From Mesobacillus persicus (GTDB lineage: Bacteria > Bacillota > Bacilli > Bacillales > Cytobacillaceae), in the NCBI RefSeq assembly GCF_900109925.1, contig NZ_FOBW01000018.1:1-64000 (forward strand): a stretch of DNA of 64,000 nucleotides, written 5' to 3'. The stretch's first letter is position 1. Each line of letters starts with the position of its first letter. The notes beneath the pieces were generated by a model. The model saw only the letters and a list, made by a program, of their open reading frames with translations. It was not told where the DNA came from and searched no databases. Shown piece after piece: positions 27,099 to 35,645 of this stretch. The position numbers and the translations under genes were made by a program.

Positions 27099-27116
27099 CC
27101 CTCGTTCCCCTCTAAT

Positions 27117-27497
27117 CTATATGTTTTTATATATTTCAATTAAAGTCCCATTCGGGTCTCTGAAATGGGCCACTCGTATTCCCCAATCTTCCCGATTATG
27201 CGGTTCTGTCACAAAATTTATTTTCAATTTTAACCGTTTATATACCTCATCTACGTCGTCTACCGCAAAAATCAAGACCACTTCATTAAGCATCGCTTGC
27301 GTAATCCCAGTCTGTACCTTTAAATCCGCAAGCATTTCAGATTTATTAAATAGGGCAAGCAGCGTCTCCCCAACCTTAAACTGAGCATACTGACTTGTTT
27401 CATTGCCCCAAGTACATTCAAAATTTAAAACCTCTTTATAAAAACGGAAACATTCCTCGTAGTTATCAACTAACAATCTAGTATGTGTCAGCCTCAA
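27117..27497 (-). CDS. VOC (glyoxalase/bleomycin resistance) family protein
   Basis: This 126-residue single VOC protein begins with the typical first beta-strand LTHTRLLVDNYEECFRFYKEVL. It ends with GIRVAHFRDPNGTLIEIYKN, which carries the usual C-terminal metal-site Glu. The family includes glyoxalases, dioxygenases and antibiotic-binding proteins, and no specific activity is implied. The start is TTG 27497, placed 7 nt after AGGGGGAG. It probably shares a transcript with the following GNAT gene. Confidence 0.85.
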   Translation of the reverse strand: MRLTHTRLLVDNYEECFRFYKEVLNFECTWGNETSQYAQFKVGETLLALFNKSEMLADLKVQTGITQAMLNEVVLIFAVDDVDEVYKRLKLKINFVTEPHNREDWGIRVAHFRDPNGTLIEIYKNI

Positions 27498-27610
27498 TCT
27501 TTTCTCCCCCTATCACCCTCTAGCAAAAAGGTTCAACTTGTTAACAGGTTTTCTACTATGTATATGATACTTTTTTTATCAGCAAATGAAATCAACCATC
27601 ATCGAATACC

Positions 27611-27943
27611 TTAATCCCTAATTCGTTCTCCATACACAATGTGCCAATGCAAATGTTTGGATTCTTGATATTCACCTAGGTTGGTCATGATCTTACAAGC
27701 GCCATATTCCTCTGTTACCTGGGCCGCTACTTTCCTTATTATTGATAAAAGCTCATGTAAGATTGGGGTATCTTCATCAGATACATCAACAAAGGATAGA
27801 ATGTGTTTTTTCGGAATTGCAACAATATGAACCTCATAAAAAGGTCTAGTATGATAATAAGCCAACACATTTTCCGTCTCTATTACCTTATTAACTGGCG
27901 TTTTCCCATTTAAAACTTGATCACAGTAAAAGTCATTTGACAT
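27611..27943 (-). CDS. HIT family nucleotide-binding hydrolase
   Basis: This 110-residue protein has the histidine triad HLHWHIV at its C-terminus and the supporting segment VHIVAIPKKH, typical of HIT hydrolases of the Hint branch, which cleave nucleoside phosphoramidates or related compounds. It is somewhat shorter than the 140-residue YhiT/Hit proteins but complete for a core HIT domain. The ATG at 27943 follows GGAGGAGGAGATTTC. It lies 55 bp downstream of a GNAT gene on the same strand. Confidence 0.85.
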   Translation of the reverse strand: MSNDFYCDQVLNGKTPVNKVIETENVLAYYHTRPFYEVHIVAIPKKHILSFVDVSDEDTPILHELLSIIRKVAAQVTEEYGACKIMTNLGEYQESKHLHWHIVYGERIRD

Positions 27944-27998
27944 GAAATCTCCTCCTCCTATTCTGCTACTTTTTCAATCATCGATGAATTCCATATCA

Positions 27999-28451
27999 TT
28001 ATAAATCCATAGCCAACCGAATCATATCCCTGCACATAATCCCATTTTCAACAATCTCTTCAGGGTAATGCCGAACAAAAAAATCGATATCCACGCCAAC
28101 CATACGAAAACCGCATTTTTGGTAAAGCGCTAATTGTCCGATACTCGAATTTCCAGTACCAATTTCGACGGTTTTGTACCCACTCCCTTTTGCCGCTTCA
28201 ATCGCATGAAGGATTAACTTCTTGCCTATCCCTTTCCCCTGCTGGGATCCTGCCACAGAAATGTTCACCAGCTCTACCGTTTTCGGTCTTGTGGGAAGAA
28301 GAACATACACACCAATGATTTCCTCATCGATTTCGGCAACATAACATTCTCCCCGTCCTAAATAGTCCTCTACCAATTTCTCAGAAGGATCCGCTACCAA
28401 CAATAACTCCATCGGAGGTTTTTCATTTTCACTAACTTTTCTAATGTTCAT
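27999..28451 (-). CDS. GNAT family N-acetyltransferase
   Basis: This 150-residue acetyltransferase has VNISVAGSQQGKGIGKKLI as the acetyl-CoA pyrophosphate loop near residue 65, and GNSSIGQLALYQKCGFRM as the C-terminal signature. The ending VDIDFFVRHYPEEIVENGI resembles a subgroup of uncharacterised bacterial GNATs. The ATG follows GAGGGAGAAA. It is followed by the HIT gene on the same strand. The substrate is unknown. Confidence 0.85.
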   Translation of the reverse strand: MNIRKVSENEKPPMELLLVADPSEKLVEDYLGRGECYVAEIDEEIIGVYVLLPTRPKTVELVNISVAGSQQGKGIGKKLILHAIEAAKGSGYKTVEIGTGNSSIGQLALYQKCGFRMVGVDIDFFVRHYPEEIVENGIMCRDMIRLAMDL

Positions 28452-28602
28452 TTTCTCCCTCTCATACTCTTTTGAAGAATCTACAACGCATCAATTCAGT
28501 CATTTTTTAGAATCATAAAACAATCCCAGTATTCTGATTATTTTAACATAAAATACCATTAAATTAGATGACAAAACAAAATCCTTAATAGGAAAAACAA
28601 GA

Positions 28603-28636
28603 AAAATAAAACCGCTCAGCGTGATTCTGAGCGGTT
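28603..28636 (-). terminator. terminator of the LLM oxidoreductase gene
   Basis: ACCGCTCAG and CTGAGCGGT form the hairpin. On the minus strand it is followed by TTTATTTTTC. Confidence 0.88.
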
Positions 28637-28679
28637 CTGTCGTTATTTTATCCACGAAATACCTTTGAAGTTCACTCCA

Positions 28680-29738
28680 CTACTTTTTAGCCGTGTACTT
28701 TTTAATCGCTGGCAAAATTTCCGTTCCAATCAGCTCAATGTTTTTCTGCAAGCGTTCAAATGGAACACCACCAAAATCGATTTGAGCAATATAGCGCTGA
28801 TGACCAAAGACTTCATGCTGATAAAGAATTTTTTCAATGATTTCCTGAGGACTTCCGATATTCATCACATTATGTGGGTCGGCACCCTGAGCAAAGGCCT
28901 GTTCAGGAAACCCACGGCCATTCGTTTTTTTCATGCCTTCATTAATATGAGGGTACATCTCTTTAATCGCTTGCTGCGATGTTTCCGCTGCATAGAAAAA
29001 TCCAGCTGTTGCCAATGGTAGTTCCGCTGGGTCGAAGCCTCCTTGCCGAGCGGCTTGACGATAGGCATCTACCGTTTGTTTAAAGGCAGACACAGGTCCC
29101 CCTAAATGAGCCATAAACATTGGAACCCCAGCATAGCCCGCTTTAATAGCACTTCCTGGTGACCCTCCAACCGCTCGCCAAATTGGCATCGAGCCATTTT
29201 GTGGCCGTGGAAGAACCTCAGCATTCCTTAATGGCGCACGAAATTGCCCTTCCCAATTGACGGTTTTTTCTTCGTTTATCTTCAACAACAGCTCAAACTT
29301 TTCTTCATATAACTCTTCATAATTCCGAACATCGTAGCCTAATAACTCAAAAAGCCCGATTCTTGATGCCCGACCAGCCACAATCTCAGCACGACCTCCC
29401 GAAATTAAATCAATCGTCGCAAAATCCTCATACACCCGGACCGGATCGGACGTACTAATGATCGTCGATGAACTCGCAATCTTAATTTTATCAGTCGCTT
29501 GGGCAATCGCCGAGAGAACCACCGTATGAGCTTGAGTCGCGAAATAATCCTGATGGCTTTCTCCTACGCTGAAAAAGTCAATCCCTGCCTGGTCAGCAAG
29601 CTTTGCATATTCAATGATTTCTTTGATCCGTTCCTGTGCGGAAATTCGGTCTCCCGTTAGCGGATTTGGCAAGTGGTCACCAAGCGTATAAATCCCAAAC
29701 TCCAACCCTTTACTAGCATCAATCCGATACTTTTCCAT
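28680..29738 (-). CDS. LLM-class flavin-dependent oxidoreductase (luciferase-like)
   Basis: This 352-residue TIM-barrel flavoprotein is of the bacterial luciferase-like superfamily. It shows FGIYTLGDH at the start, GIDFFSVGESHQ, IASSSTIISTSDPVRVYEDFATIDLISGGRAEIVAGR, and an IWRAVGGSPGSA segment. Members use FMNH2 or F420 for oxygenation; Bacillus members use FMN. It has its own terminator and is divergent from an HxlR regulator gene 158 bp away, an arrangement common for electrophile-responsive oxidoreductases. The substrate is unknown. The ATG follows GAGGTGATAG. Confidence 0.88.
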   Translation of the reverse strand: MEKYRIDASKGLEFGIYTLGDHLPNPLTGDRISAQERIKEIIEYAKLADQAGIDFFSVGESHQDYFATQAHTVVLSAIAQATDKIKIASSSTIISTSDPVRVYEDFATIDLISGGRAEIVAGRASRIGLFELLGYDVRNYEELYEEKFELLLKINEEKTVNWEGQFRAPLRNAEVLPRPQNGSMPIWRAVGGSPGSAIKAGYAGVPMFMAHLGGPVSAFKQTVDAYRQAARQGGFDPAELPLATAGFFYAAETSQQAIKEMYPHINEGMKKTNGRGFPEQAFAQGADPHNVMNIGSPQEIIEKILYQHEVFGHQRYIAQIDFGGVPFERLQKNIELIGTEILPAIKKYTAKK

Positions 29739-29839
29739 CTATCTATCACCTCTATTATGTTTTAAACCAATATCTGCAACTGAAACTCTTTTTACTTTAA
29801 AGTTCATGATGTTATTATAGGAGATAGAAGAACAGAATA

Positions 29840-29881
29840 TAAGTACGCACTTAAGAGTGGTATAGTATCTTAAAAGATACT
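29840..29881. promoter_or_regulatory. palindromic operator candidates between the LLM and HxlR genes
   Basis: A perfect inverted repeat AGTATCTT-AA-AAGATACT (29864-29881) lies 15 bp before the HxlR start. A second, TAAGT-ACGC-ACTTA (29840-29853), lies just upstream. HxlR proteins bind AGTA/TACT-type dyads, so these are good autoregulatory sites. Binding is inferred. Confidence 0.6.
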
Positions 29882-29896
29882 TAGGGAGGACAATAG

Positions 29897-30262
29897 ATGG
29901 AAAAGAAACCGGAACTTTGCCAAGTAGAAGATGCCTTAGGAATTTTAGTCGGGAAATGGAAACCGATTATTTTATTATATTTATTGCAGCAAGGAACCAA
30001 ACGATTTAGTGAATTAAAGCGCAGCTTGCCTGGTATCACTCAAAAGATGTTAACAAAACAATTACGCGAACTAGAAGATGAAGACATCATTGAACGCGTC
30101 GTCTACCCACAAGTTCCACCAAAGGTTGAATACTCCATCACCGAATACGGGAGAACCTTAGAACCCATCTTAGAAGCGATGCACGAATGGGGAAAAAGTC
30201 ATACGGCTCATAAACGCAAAAAAAGCCAACAACAATTGACCGAGATAAACAAGCTGTCGTAA
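29897..30262 (+). CDS. HxlR family winged-helix regulator
   Basis: This 121-residue HxlR-type regulator has the N-terminal Cys at position 8 (ELCQVEDALGILVGKWKPIIL), the recognition region FSELKRSLPGITQKMLTKQLREL, and the wing PPKVEYSITEYGRTL. A Cys in this position is used for thiol sensing in YodB, CatR and HypR, so it may sense quinones, aldehydes or disulfide stress. It is divergent from the LLM oxidoreductase, the likely target. Two palindromes lie just upstream of its ribosome binding site GGGAGG. A terminator follows. Confidence 0.9.
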   Translation: MEKKPELCQVEDALGILVGKWKPIILLYLLQQGTKRFSELKRSLPGITQKMLTKQLRELEDEDIIERVVYPQVPPKVEYSITEYGRTLEPILEAMHEWGKSHTAHKRKKSQQQLTEINKLS

Positions 30263-30280
30263 TGACAGCTTGTTGTTTTT
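30248..30280 (+). terminator. terminator of the HxlR gene
   Basis: AACAAGCTGTC pairs with GACAGCTTGTT and is followed by GTTTTT, overlapping the gene's stop region. Confidence 0.88.
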
Positions 30281-30328
30281 AGAAAATTTCTCAATACATT
30301 TAGATAAGTATTTTATCAATGACTCCTT

Positions 30329-30862
30329 CTATTGTTCCCACTCTTCACGAAGTAACCCCATTCGAATCGAGTCATAATATTCCCCGTTATAGTAACGGAC
30401 TTTTCGTATTCTTCCTTCCATTGTCATTCCAAGCTTTTCCCCCACTTTGATCATTCTGATATTTCCAGACCATGTAGTATACCCTACTCGCACCAAAGGC
30501 ATAGTTGTAAACAAGTGATCAATCCAAAGACGAAGCACCTTTGTTCCATAGCCACCACTCCAATACCTCGGATCATAAATGCCAATTCCCATTTCAAGCC
30601 ATTTTGAAGGCTCGTGCTCCCAATAATAACTAACGGTACCAATGACCTCTCCATCCACCTCAATCAGCCATTGGTCATCTTGATGTATGATCGTATCTTT
30701 TCTACTTATGTACTCATCGTATGAAATAGCTTTATGATCGAAGTATGGAGCGTCCCATTTTTTCCACTCCGGCTTGGTTTCTTTGTACATTAATTCCCAC
30801 AATCTTGGTAAATCCGTTTCAATAATAGGTCTGATCCTCACTTCGTTATCTTGATAGAACAC
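30329..30862 (-). CDS. GNAT family acetyltransferase, RimJ/RimL type
   Basis: This 177-residue acetyltransferase has the RimJ/RimL-like layout: VRIRPIIETDLPRLWELM at the start, GIGIYDPRYWSGGYGTKVL as the acetyl-CoA loop, and NIRMIKVGEKLGMTMEGRIRK with YYNGEYYDSIRMGLL at the end. Such proteins acetylate N-terminal residues or small amines. GTG 30862 follows TAGGAGGAAGAATAA. It is a single-gene unit; an R1 pair lies between it and the divergent GGDEF gene. Confidence 0.87.
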   Translation of the reverse strand: MFYQDNEVRIRPIIETDLPRLWELMYKETKPEWKKWDAPYFDHKAISYDEYISRKDTIIHQDDQWLIEVDGEVIGTVSYYWEHEPSKWLEMGIGIYDPRYWSGGYGTKVLRLWIDHLFTTMPLVRVGYTTWSGNIRMIKVGEKLGMTMEGRIRKVRYYNGEYYDSIRMGLLREEWEQ

Positions 30863-30942
30863 TTATTCTTCCTCCTACATCTAGAAACACCACCCCTACA
30901 TCATGTCATTAAAGCTAGGTAAGAATCAAAGATTTTATATCA

Positions 30943-31054
30943 GAGGGACGGTTCTTCTGCTTCCTAACCCCTTTTATACACCCTGTGTACATACATCAAT
31001 TATAAAAGAAGGCATTTTTGTGAAATGATGCAGAAGAACCGTCCCCTTGCTTCC
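30943..31054. repeat. R1 repeat, copy 8 (paired arms with a 63-bp interval)
   Basis: A left arm (30943-30965) and an opposed right arm (31029-31054), both NN = TC, are separated by AT-rich DNA. They lie between the divergent GNAT and GGDEF genes. Confidence 0.85.
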
Positions 31055-31113
31055 ACTTTGGACCAACATGAAGTAAAATAGGATATTGAGTTTTTATTAT
31101 AGGAGATCTTTTA

Positions 31114-32193
31114 ATGCACATCATCTTTGATTCGTTTTTAGAAAACATGACATTGATTATTGCGTTTATGTTTTTGGCTCTTAAACTGAAAGAATATTCA
31201 ACCATCAAGCTGAAGAATCATGCTTCTATTGTTTGGCTTGCAGCACTCGCTCTCAGCCTTTTGTCATTGTTTATCATGCATCATCCGCTGGAGTATGAGG
31301 GGATACGTTTAGATTTGCGGGGTGTACCGCTGTTTTTTATCTCTTATCTAGCTGGTTGGAAGTATGGACTATTCTCCATTATCCTTCCGATTTGGTACCG
31401 TTACGATCTTGGTGGGCCTACCGTCATAGAAGGGATCTTCCACAGTATCTTAATCCCTTTTATAATTGGAGCGCTTTTCCATAGAAGAGAGGCCTTTAAT
31501 CCTCCGCACACTATCATTGATATTAAACATATGATGGTCGCATTTATGTTTTATCAGGTCGCTAGATTAGCTCTTATTCTATGGATACTCCCAGTTCCCT
31601 TTCCTATTGCAACAACAAGGATTATTTTTGAGTCTGTTGCCGTTCTTTGCATTGGACTCATGCAAAACGATTCAAACCGAAATTTCTTAACCAAAAAAGA
31701 ATTAGAATTTCAGTCAAGGCATGATACCATGACCAATTTATATAACCTCCGACACTTTCGAAGCAAGGTCGAGCAACTTATTAATAAAAAGAAACCATTT
31801 GTTATTGCGATGGTCGATGTCGACTATTTCAAAAATTACAATGATACGCATGGACATCCAGCAGGTGATGTAGTTCTACGAACATTGGGTCAGCTACTTA
31901 ATCATAGCGTGCGTGAAGAAGACGTATTTGCAAGATACGGAGGCGAGGAATTCATTATCTGTTTTTCTCATGTAAATAATGTTGAAACAGCCGCTCGTAT
32001 TGCCGAACGTTTTAGGCAAAATGTAGAAGAATATAAATTTTACCGAGAAGAAACACAACCAACCGGAAATCTAACCATCTCCATCGGCTTAAGTGGACCT
32101 TCGTATAACAAAGGACTAGATGAATTAATTGATGAAGCAGACCAAGCATTATACAAAGCAAAAAGGACAGGGCGAAACTGTGTAGAAACATAG
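31114..32193 (+). CDS. dgcK: membrane diguanylate cyclase, DgcK-like
   Basis: This 359-residue protein has an N-terminal block of five or six membrane helices (residues 5-182) of the 5TM-5TMR/LytS-like sensor type, followed by a GGDEF domain (about 195-355). The signature GGEEF (276-280) is intact, and an RxxD inhibitory site (REED, 267-270) sits at the standard spacing. It should therefore make c-di-GMP and be feedback-inhibited. Length and domain order match Bacillus subtilis DgcK (YhcK). The ATG follows AGGAGATCTTTTA. The TAG stop codon is shared with the start of an R1 arm. The large PAS-GGDEF-EAL kinase nearby is a possible counter-acting phosphodiesterase. Confidence 0.9.
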   Translation: MHIIFDSFLENMTLIIAFMFLALKLKEYSTIKLKNHASIVWLAALALSLLSLFIMHHPLEYEGIRLDLRGVPLFFISYLAGWKYGLFSIILPIWYRYDLGGPTVIEGIFHSILIPFIIGALFHRREAFNPPHTIIDIKHMMVAFMFYQVARLALILWILPVPFPIATTRIIFESVAVLCIGLMQNDSNRNFLTKKELEFQSRHDTMTNLYNLRHFRSKVEQLINKKKPFVIAMVDVDYFKNYNDTHGHPAGDVVLRTLGQLLNHSVREEDVFARYGGEEFIICFSHVNNVETAARIAERFRQNVEEYKFYREETQPTGNLTISIGLSGPSYNKGLDELIDEADQALYKAKRTGRNCVET

Positions 32194-32213
32194 GGACGGT
32201 TCTTTTGCTTCCA
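32191..32213 (+). repeat. R1 repeat, copy 9 (single arm)
   Basis: One R1 arm with NN = TT. Its first bases TAGGGACGG contain the stop codon of the diguanylate cyclase gene. Confidence 0.9.
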
Positions 32214-32368
32214 ATCTAACAGGAGCCCTTATCTCTCATTAAAATTGCGTGACCTATTTTTGTTTTATCAACAGTCCGAAATGACATCCCAATGTCTAAA
32301 AGTACTATAGGTTACATTAAACAAGGCTCTTTTCGTAAAGTTTGTTGTTAAAATCCTAAAATAAAGAT

Positions 32369-32412
32369 AAAAAAACTCCGCAGAAAGTGAACTTCTCTCT
32401 GCGGAGTTTTTA
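32369..32412. terminator. bidirectional terminator
   Basis: AAAAACTCCGCAGA and TCTGCGGAGTTTTT form a strong symmetric hairpin that serves DegV from the right and the GGDEF gene from the left. Confidence 0.9.
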
Positions 32413-32432
32413 TCTTTAACTCGAGAATATTT

Positions 32433-33287
32433 CTATCTCTCTAAACCTGCAATCCCAAAACCACCAGGGCCAGCATGGGTCGAAATCATTGCGCCAGCTT
32501 GAATCCATTTCACATCGTTAAAACCATTGTCTTTTGCAAGTTCAGCCATCCGCTGTTTGATGCTTTCATCAAGTCCAATGGAGTAGATGAAAAATATTTG
32601 TTGATCCCGATCAATTTCATAATCACTCAAATAGTCTTGCAAAAGTTTCTCTGTCACTCCACGCATATTCCCACGATATTTCTTCGTTGAAACAAGTTTG
32701 CCTTCAATTAATTCAATACGCGGCTTTATTTTTAACAAAGCCCCTCCGAGATACGCAACATTACTGACACGCCCACCCGCTCGCAAAAATTCCAAGCTTC
32801 CGGGAACGAAGGCGAGCCTTGATTTCGGAACAATCGCTTCAACTTTCTCAACCAGTTGAACCGGTTCAATTGTAGGTTCCTTTTCTAATAAATTTACTGC
32901 ATACATCACAACTGCCGCTAATCCACCAGTCACATTCAAAGCATCGACAAGATATACATCTTCCATATCCTCACATGCGACAACCGCACACTGGAAAGAA
33001 GCAGAGGCTCTCGACGTATACCCAATATGGATAATCACGCAATCAGGGAAATCCGCTTTGATCTTCGTGAAAAACTCATAATATTCATGGGAGTTTGTTG
33101 CCGAAGTAGAGGGTATCTTTTTCGTCCGATTATAATAGTCGTAGATATCTGTTACAGGTAATGATCCATCTAAATAATCTTGCCCCTCCATAATGACGTG
33201 CATCGGGACGACTTGAACTTGGTGTTTGTCTGCTAAATCTACTGGTAAATCTGCTCCACTCTCTGTTGTTAAAATAATTTTAGGCAT
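32433..33287 (-). CDS. DegV family fatty-acid-binding protein
   Basis: This 284-residue EDD-fold protein is of the DegV/FakB family, which binds fatty acids and can present them to the FakA kinase. Typical segments are ILTTESGADLP at the start, TSATNSHEY, GYTSRASASFQ, LRAGGRVSNVAYLGGALLKIKPRI and HAGPGGFGIAG at the end. The ATG at 33287 follows GGAGG by 5 nt; a GTG at 33299 lies inside the ribosome binding site. It is a single-gene unit with a strong terminator. No FakA gene is in the window, so partner and lipid are unknown. Confidence 0.9.
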   Translation of the reverse strand: MPKIILTTESGADLPVDLADKHQVQVVPMHVIMEGQDYLDGSLPVTDIYDYYNRTKKIPSTSATNSHEYYEFFTKIKADFPDCVIIHIGYTSRASASFQCAVVACEDMEDVYLVDALNVTGGLAAVVMYAVNLLEKEPTIEPVQLVEKVEAIVPKSRLAFVPGSLEFLRAGGRVSNVAYLGGALLKIKPRIELIEGKLVSTKKYRGNMRGVTEKLLQDYLSDYEIDRDQQIFFIYSIGLDESIKQRMAELAKDNGFNDVKWIQAGAMISTHAGPGGFGIAGLER

Positions 33288-33419
33288 AATATCCTCCACT
33301 CCATCTAAAAAGCCAATCCTGTTTGTTCCGCTTGATGATGTACACCCTTAACTATACAGAAAAGAGGAGGACAATTATATACAGAACCTCACATCCTCCA
33401 CATCAAACTAGTGTTTATT

Positions 33420-34430
33420 TTAGAGAAGGGAAATATTCGCATTTTTACATTCCTCAATAATCTCGTCATTCCATACAGAAACTTGAACTTCCCCAATATG
33501 AGCCTTCTGGAGCAAGAACATACAAACTCGTGACTGACCAATTCCCCCACCAATGGTATAAGGCAATTCGCCGTTTAACACGGCTTGATGATACTCTAAT
33601 TTAACGCGATCTTCACAATCTGACGCTTTTAGCTGACGCAGAAGTGCTTTTTCATCTACTCGAATTCCCATCGAGGATAACTCTAGTGCGCGACCTAATG
33701 TTGGATACCAAACAACGATGTCTCCGTTTAGAGTCCAATCATCATAATCCGGGGAACGACCGTCATGCGCTTCTCCAGAACGTAACCTGTCACCAATCTG
33801 CATTATAAAAACAGCCCCATACTTCTTACAAATTTCATCTTCTCTTTCCTTTGGTGTCAATGATGGATAGAGCGTCTCGAGTTCCTGGGTTGTAACGAAG
33901 GAAATAGATTTTGGTAAAATCGGCTGTAAGAACGGATACAGCTCATGTACGGATTGTTCAGTGGAAGTTAATGCCTTGTATATTTTTTCAACTTCTATTT
34001 TTAACGTCGCGATGGTCCGTTGTTGTTTTGTAATGACCTTCTCCCAGTCCCACTGATCGACAAACATTGAATGTAGATTATCGAGGACTTCATCCCTTCT
34101 GATTGCTTTCATGTCCGTGTAAAGCCCGGTCCCCGTTTTAAACCCGTACTTAGCAAGTGCGATCCTTTTCCATTTAGCGAGTGATTGAACAATTTCTAAG
34201 TTCCCGCATTTCACATCTGATGCATCGAAAGAAACTACCCTTTCAACCCCATTTAAGTTGTCGTTCACGCCGGTTCTCTCTTTAACAAATAACGGTGCGG
34301 AAACACGAATAATTTGCAATTCTTCCGCTAACTTTCTTTCAAAATTGGCCTTAATTTGATGGATGGCCATTTCTGTTTCCAATCGATCTAACTTCGATTT
34401 ATATGCTGTAGGAAGCATTGATTTGGACAC
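33420..34430 (-). CDS. asnA: aspartate-ammonia ligase
   Basis: This 336-residue AsnA makes asparagine from aspartate, ammonia and ATP and is related to class II aminoacyl-tRNA synthetases. Recognisable regions are ETEMAIHQIKANFE near the N-terminus, ERVVSFDA, HSMFVDQWDWEKVI, SGEAHDGRSPDYDDW, and the C-terminal GGGIGQSR that carries the motif-3-like Arg. Length is normal (about 330). The start is GTG 34430 after GGGGTGA; ATG 34418 is the alternative. No T-box or other leader was seen upstream. It is a single-gene unit; a weak hairpin at 33365-33401 may end it. Confidence 0.94.
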   Translation of the reverse strand: MSKSMLPTAYKSKLDRLETEMAIHQIKANFERKLAEELQIIRVSAPLFVKERTGVNDNLNGVERVVSFDASDVKCGNLEIVQSLAKWKRIALAKYGFKTGTGLYTDMKAIRRDEVLDNLHSMFVDQWDWEKVITKQQRTIATLKIEVEKIYKALTSTEQSVHELYPFLQPILPKSISFVTTQELETLYPSLTPKEREDEICKKYGAVFIMQIGDRLRSGEAHDGRSPDYDDWTLNGDIVVWYPTLGRALELSSMGIRVDEKALLRQLKASDCEDRVKLEYHQAVLNGELPYTIGGGIGQSRVCMFLLQKAHIGEVQVSVWNDEIIEECKNANISLL

Positions 34431-34536
34431 ACGTTCACCCCATTACTTTAAATGATTGAATAATGTAATTTATGGTCAACGGACCAAATTGGTTATTACC
34501 TTTTCATGTATATTCATTCAAACGCCTGATTATTAA

Positions 34537-34587
34537 GGGACGGTTCTTATGCTTCCTTTTCCAAAAGGAAGCATAAGAACCCCCCCT
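34537..34587. repeat. R1 repeat, copy 10 (paired arms)
   Basis: Two R1 arms, both NN = TA, have a CTTTTCCAAAAG-type loop. The outer end of the right arm has decayed to CCCCCC. The copy lies between divergent asnA and a hypothetical gene. Confidence 0.92.
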
Positions 34588-34650
34588 GTAATAATTCCAG
34601 TCTTGTCCCATAAAATGAAGTAATGAAAATTTATTCAGGAGGGGTTTGAA

Positions 34651-34974
34651 ATGGGAAGAATGTATCATTTGGATCATGGATATATCACGATACCTGAGGC
34701 AAACAACATTGTGAAACGAACGCTTGGCATCGTTAAGAAAGACGATAAGACGTATTATTTTAAGATCTTAAGATTTGCGAAGAAAGGCTGGTTTGGTGGG
34801 AAAATGCACGGGAAAAGAATGTTTCAGGTACGAAGAAAAGACATCGTTCAATATGCCGAGGAACTTCTTGAGGCTCAGAGATATAATCTATTTAATTTTC
34901 ATCTCGCAACCGAGTTAACTGAAGTCAGGCAGCTCAGCAAATCAATGGAACTTGTTCAAGTTCAGCAAAATTGA
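34651..34974 (+). CDS. uncharacterised 107-residue protein
   Basis: This short soluble protein is basic in its middle part (FAKKGWFGGKMHGKRMFQVRR) and has no Cys pair, signal peptide or membrane helix. The start YHLDHGYITIPEANNIVKRTL resembles no family I can name. The ribosome binding site AGGAGGGG is excellent, and codon use matches the neighbours, so it is a real gene. Its TGA stop is the first triplet of a decayed R1 arm. A terminator shared with the converging small membrane protein gene follows. Confidence 0.75.
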   Translation: MGRMYHLDHGYITIPEANNIVKRTLGIVKKDDKTYYFKILRFAKKGWFGGKMHGKRMFQVRRKDIVQYAEELLEAQRYNLFNFHLATELTEVRQLSKSMELVQVQQN

Positions 34975-34993
34975 AGCAGGGAACCGTTCCCTT
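34972..34993 (-). repeat. R1 repeat, copy 11 (single, decayed arm)
   Basis: GAAGCAGGGAACCGTTCCC is an R1 arm in reverse sense with one base lost and one changed. It overlaps the TGA stop of the 107-residue gene. Confidence 0.7.
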
Positions 34994-35002
34994 AGCATGT
35001 GA

Positions 35003-35034
35003 CAAAGCGACTGTCACGGCAACAGTCGCTTTTC
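35003..35034. terminator. bidirectional terminator
   Basis: AAAGCGACTGT and ACAGTCGCTTT form a symmetric hairpin between converging genes. Confidence 0.9.
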
Positions 35035-35042
35035 CTCATTAT

Positions 35043-35240
35043 TTATTGTTTCTCGTTCTTCTCTGATAGAAGTTGATCTAATTTCTCCTCCACCCGTTTT
35101 AACCGGTTGTTTCTTTTCTTAACAATCAAAAAGACAACAAGAATCACCAACGGAATAAACAGTAAGCTAATAAACATCATTAATTGAAAAATAATATCCC
35201 CGGTATGAAGTGCCCCTTGCGCTGCTCCTAATAGATACAA
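35043..35240 (-). CDS. small single-span membrane protein (DUF4083-like)
   Basis: This 65-residue protein has one strong membrane helix (residues 18-40) followed by a basic stretch KKRNNRLKR and a short coiled-coil-like VEEKLDQLLSEK. That layout, with GDIIFQLMMF before the helix, recalls the DUF4083 family of small Bacillus membrane proteins, unconfirmed. The start is TTG 35240, about 8 nt after GGGAGAG; no better start is in frame. An R1 pair lies 26 bp upstream. The function is unknown. Confidence 0.7.
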   Translation of the reverse strand: MYLLGAAQGALHTGDIIFQLMMFISLLFIPLVILVVFLIVKKRNNRLKRVEEKLDQLLSEKNEKQ

Positions 35241-35265
35241 AAAACATCTCTCCCATATAGAAGCA

Positions 35266-35359
35266 GAGGGACGGTTCTATTGCTTCCATCCCCCCACTTA
35301 AGTTATGTAATCAGTGATAATAATAACATGGAAGCAGAAGAACCGTCCCCTTGCTACCA
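35266..35359. repeat. R1 repeat, copy 12 (paired arms with a 42-bp interval)
   Basis: A left arm with NN = AT and an opposed right arm with NN = TC are separated by AT-rich DNA, upstream of the small membrane protein gene. The two arms differ at NN, so they are not simple copies of each other. Confidence 0.85.
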
Positions 35360-35503
35360 TGAAAAATTTAACATTTCTGTAATTGACAGAAGATGGAGAG
35401 GGCTGTTACTATTACTATCAGATAATTCATAATATTAGCGAAAATAATAATGCCTTTGAATTAAAAAAAGGTTGCCCTTGCAATCCCATTTTCAACTCCA
35501 TTA

Positions 35504-35533
35504 TTGAAAGCGTTATCATAAAAAATACATAAT
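35504..35533 (+). promoter_or_regulatory. promoter with overlapping cre box, upstream of the phosphotriesterase gene
   Basis: TTGAAAGCGTTATCA (35504-35518) fits the CcpA cre consensus WTGNAANCGNWNNCW at every fixed position. Its first six bases also form a -35 (TTGAAA), with CATAAT 18 bp downstream (35528-35533). CcpA bound here would block RNA polymerase, so glucose repression is predicted. Confidence 0.75.
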
Positions 35534-35645
35534 TTTACAACCTCTTCAATAATGAGTGCTGTTATGAATTATCTATTATTCTACTACGAACTTAGCTGAA
35601 ATCTGTAAGCCACCACATGATCTAAATATGAAAGGAGATTATTAC

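Noticed and set aside
33420-34650. T-box leader for asnA
   Set aside because: No TGGNACCGCG-like T-box sequence or specifier stem was found upstream of the start.
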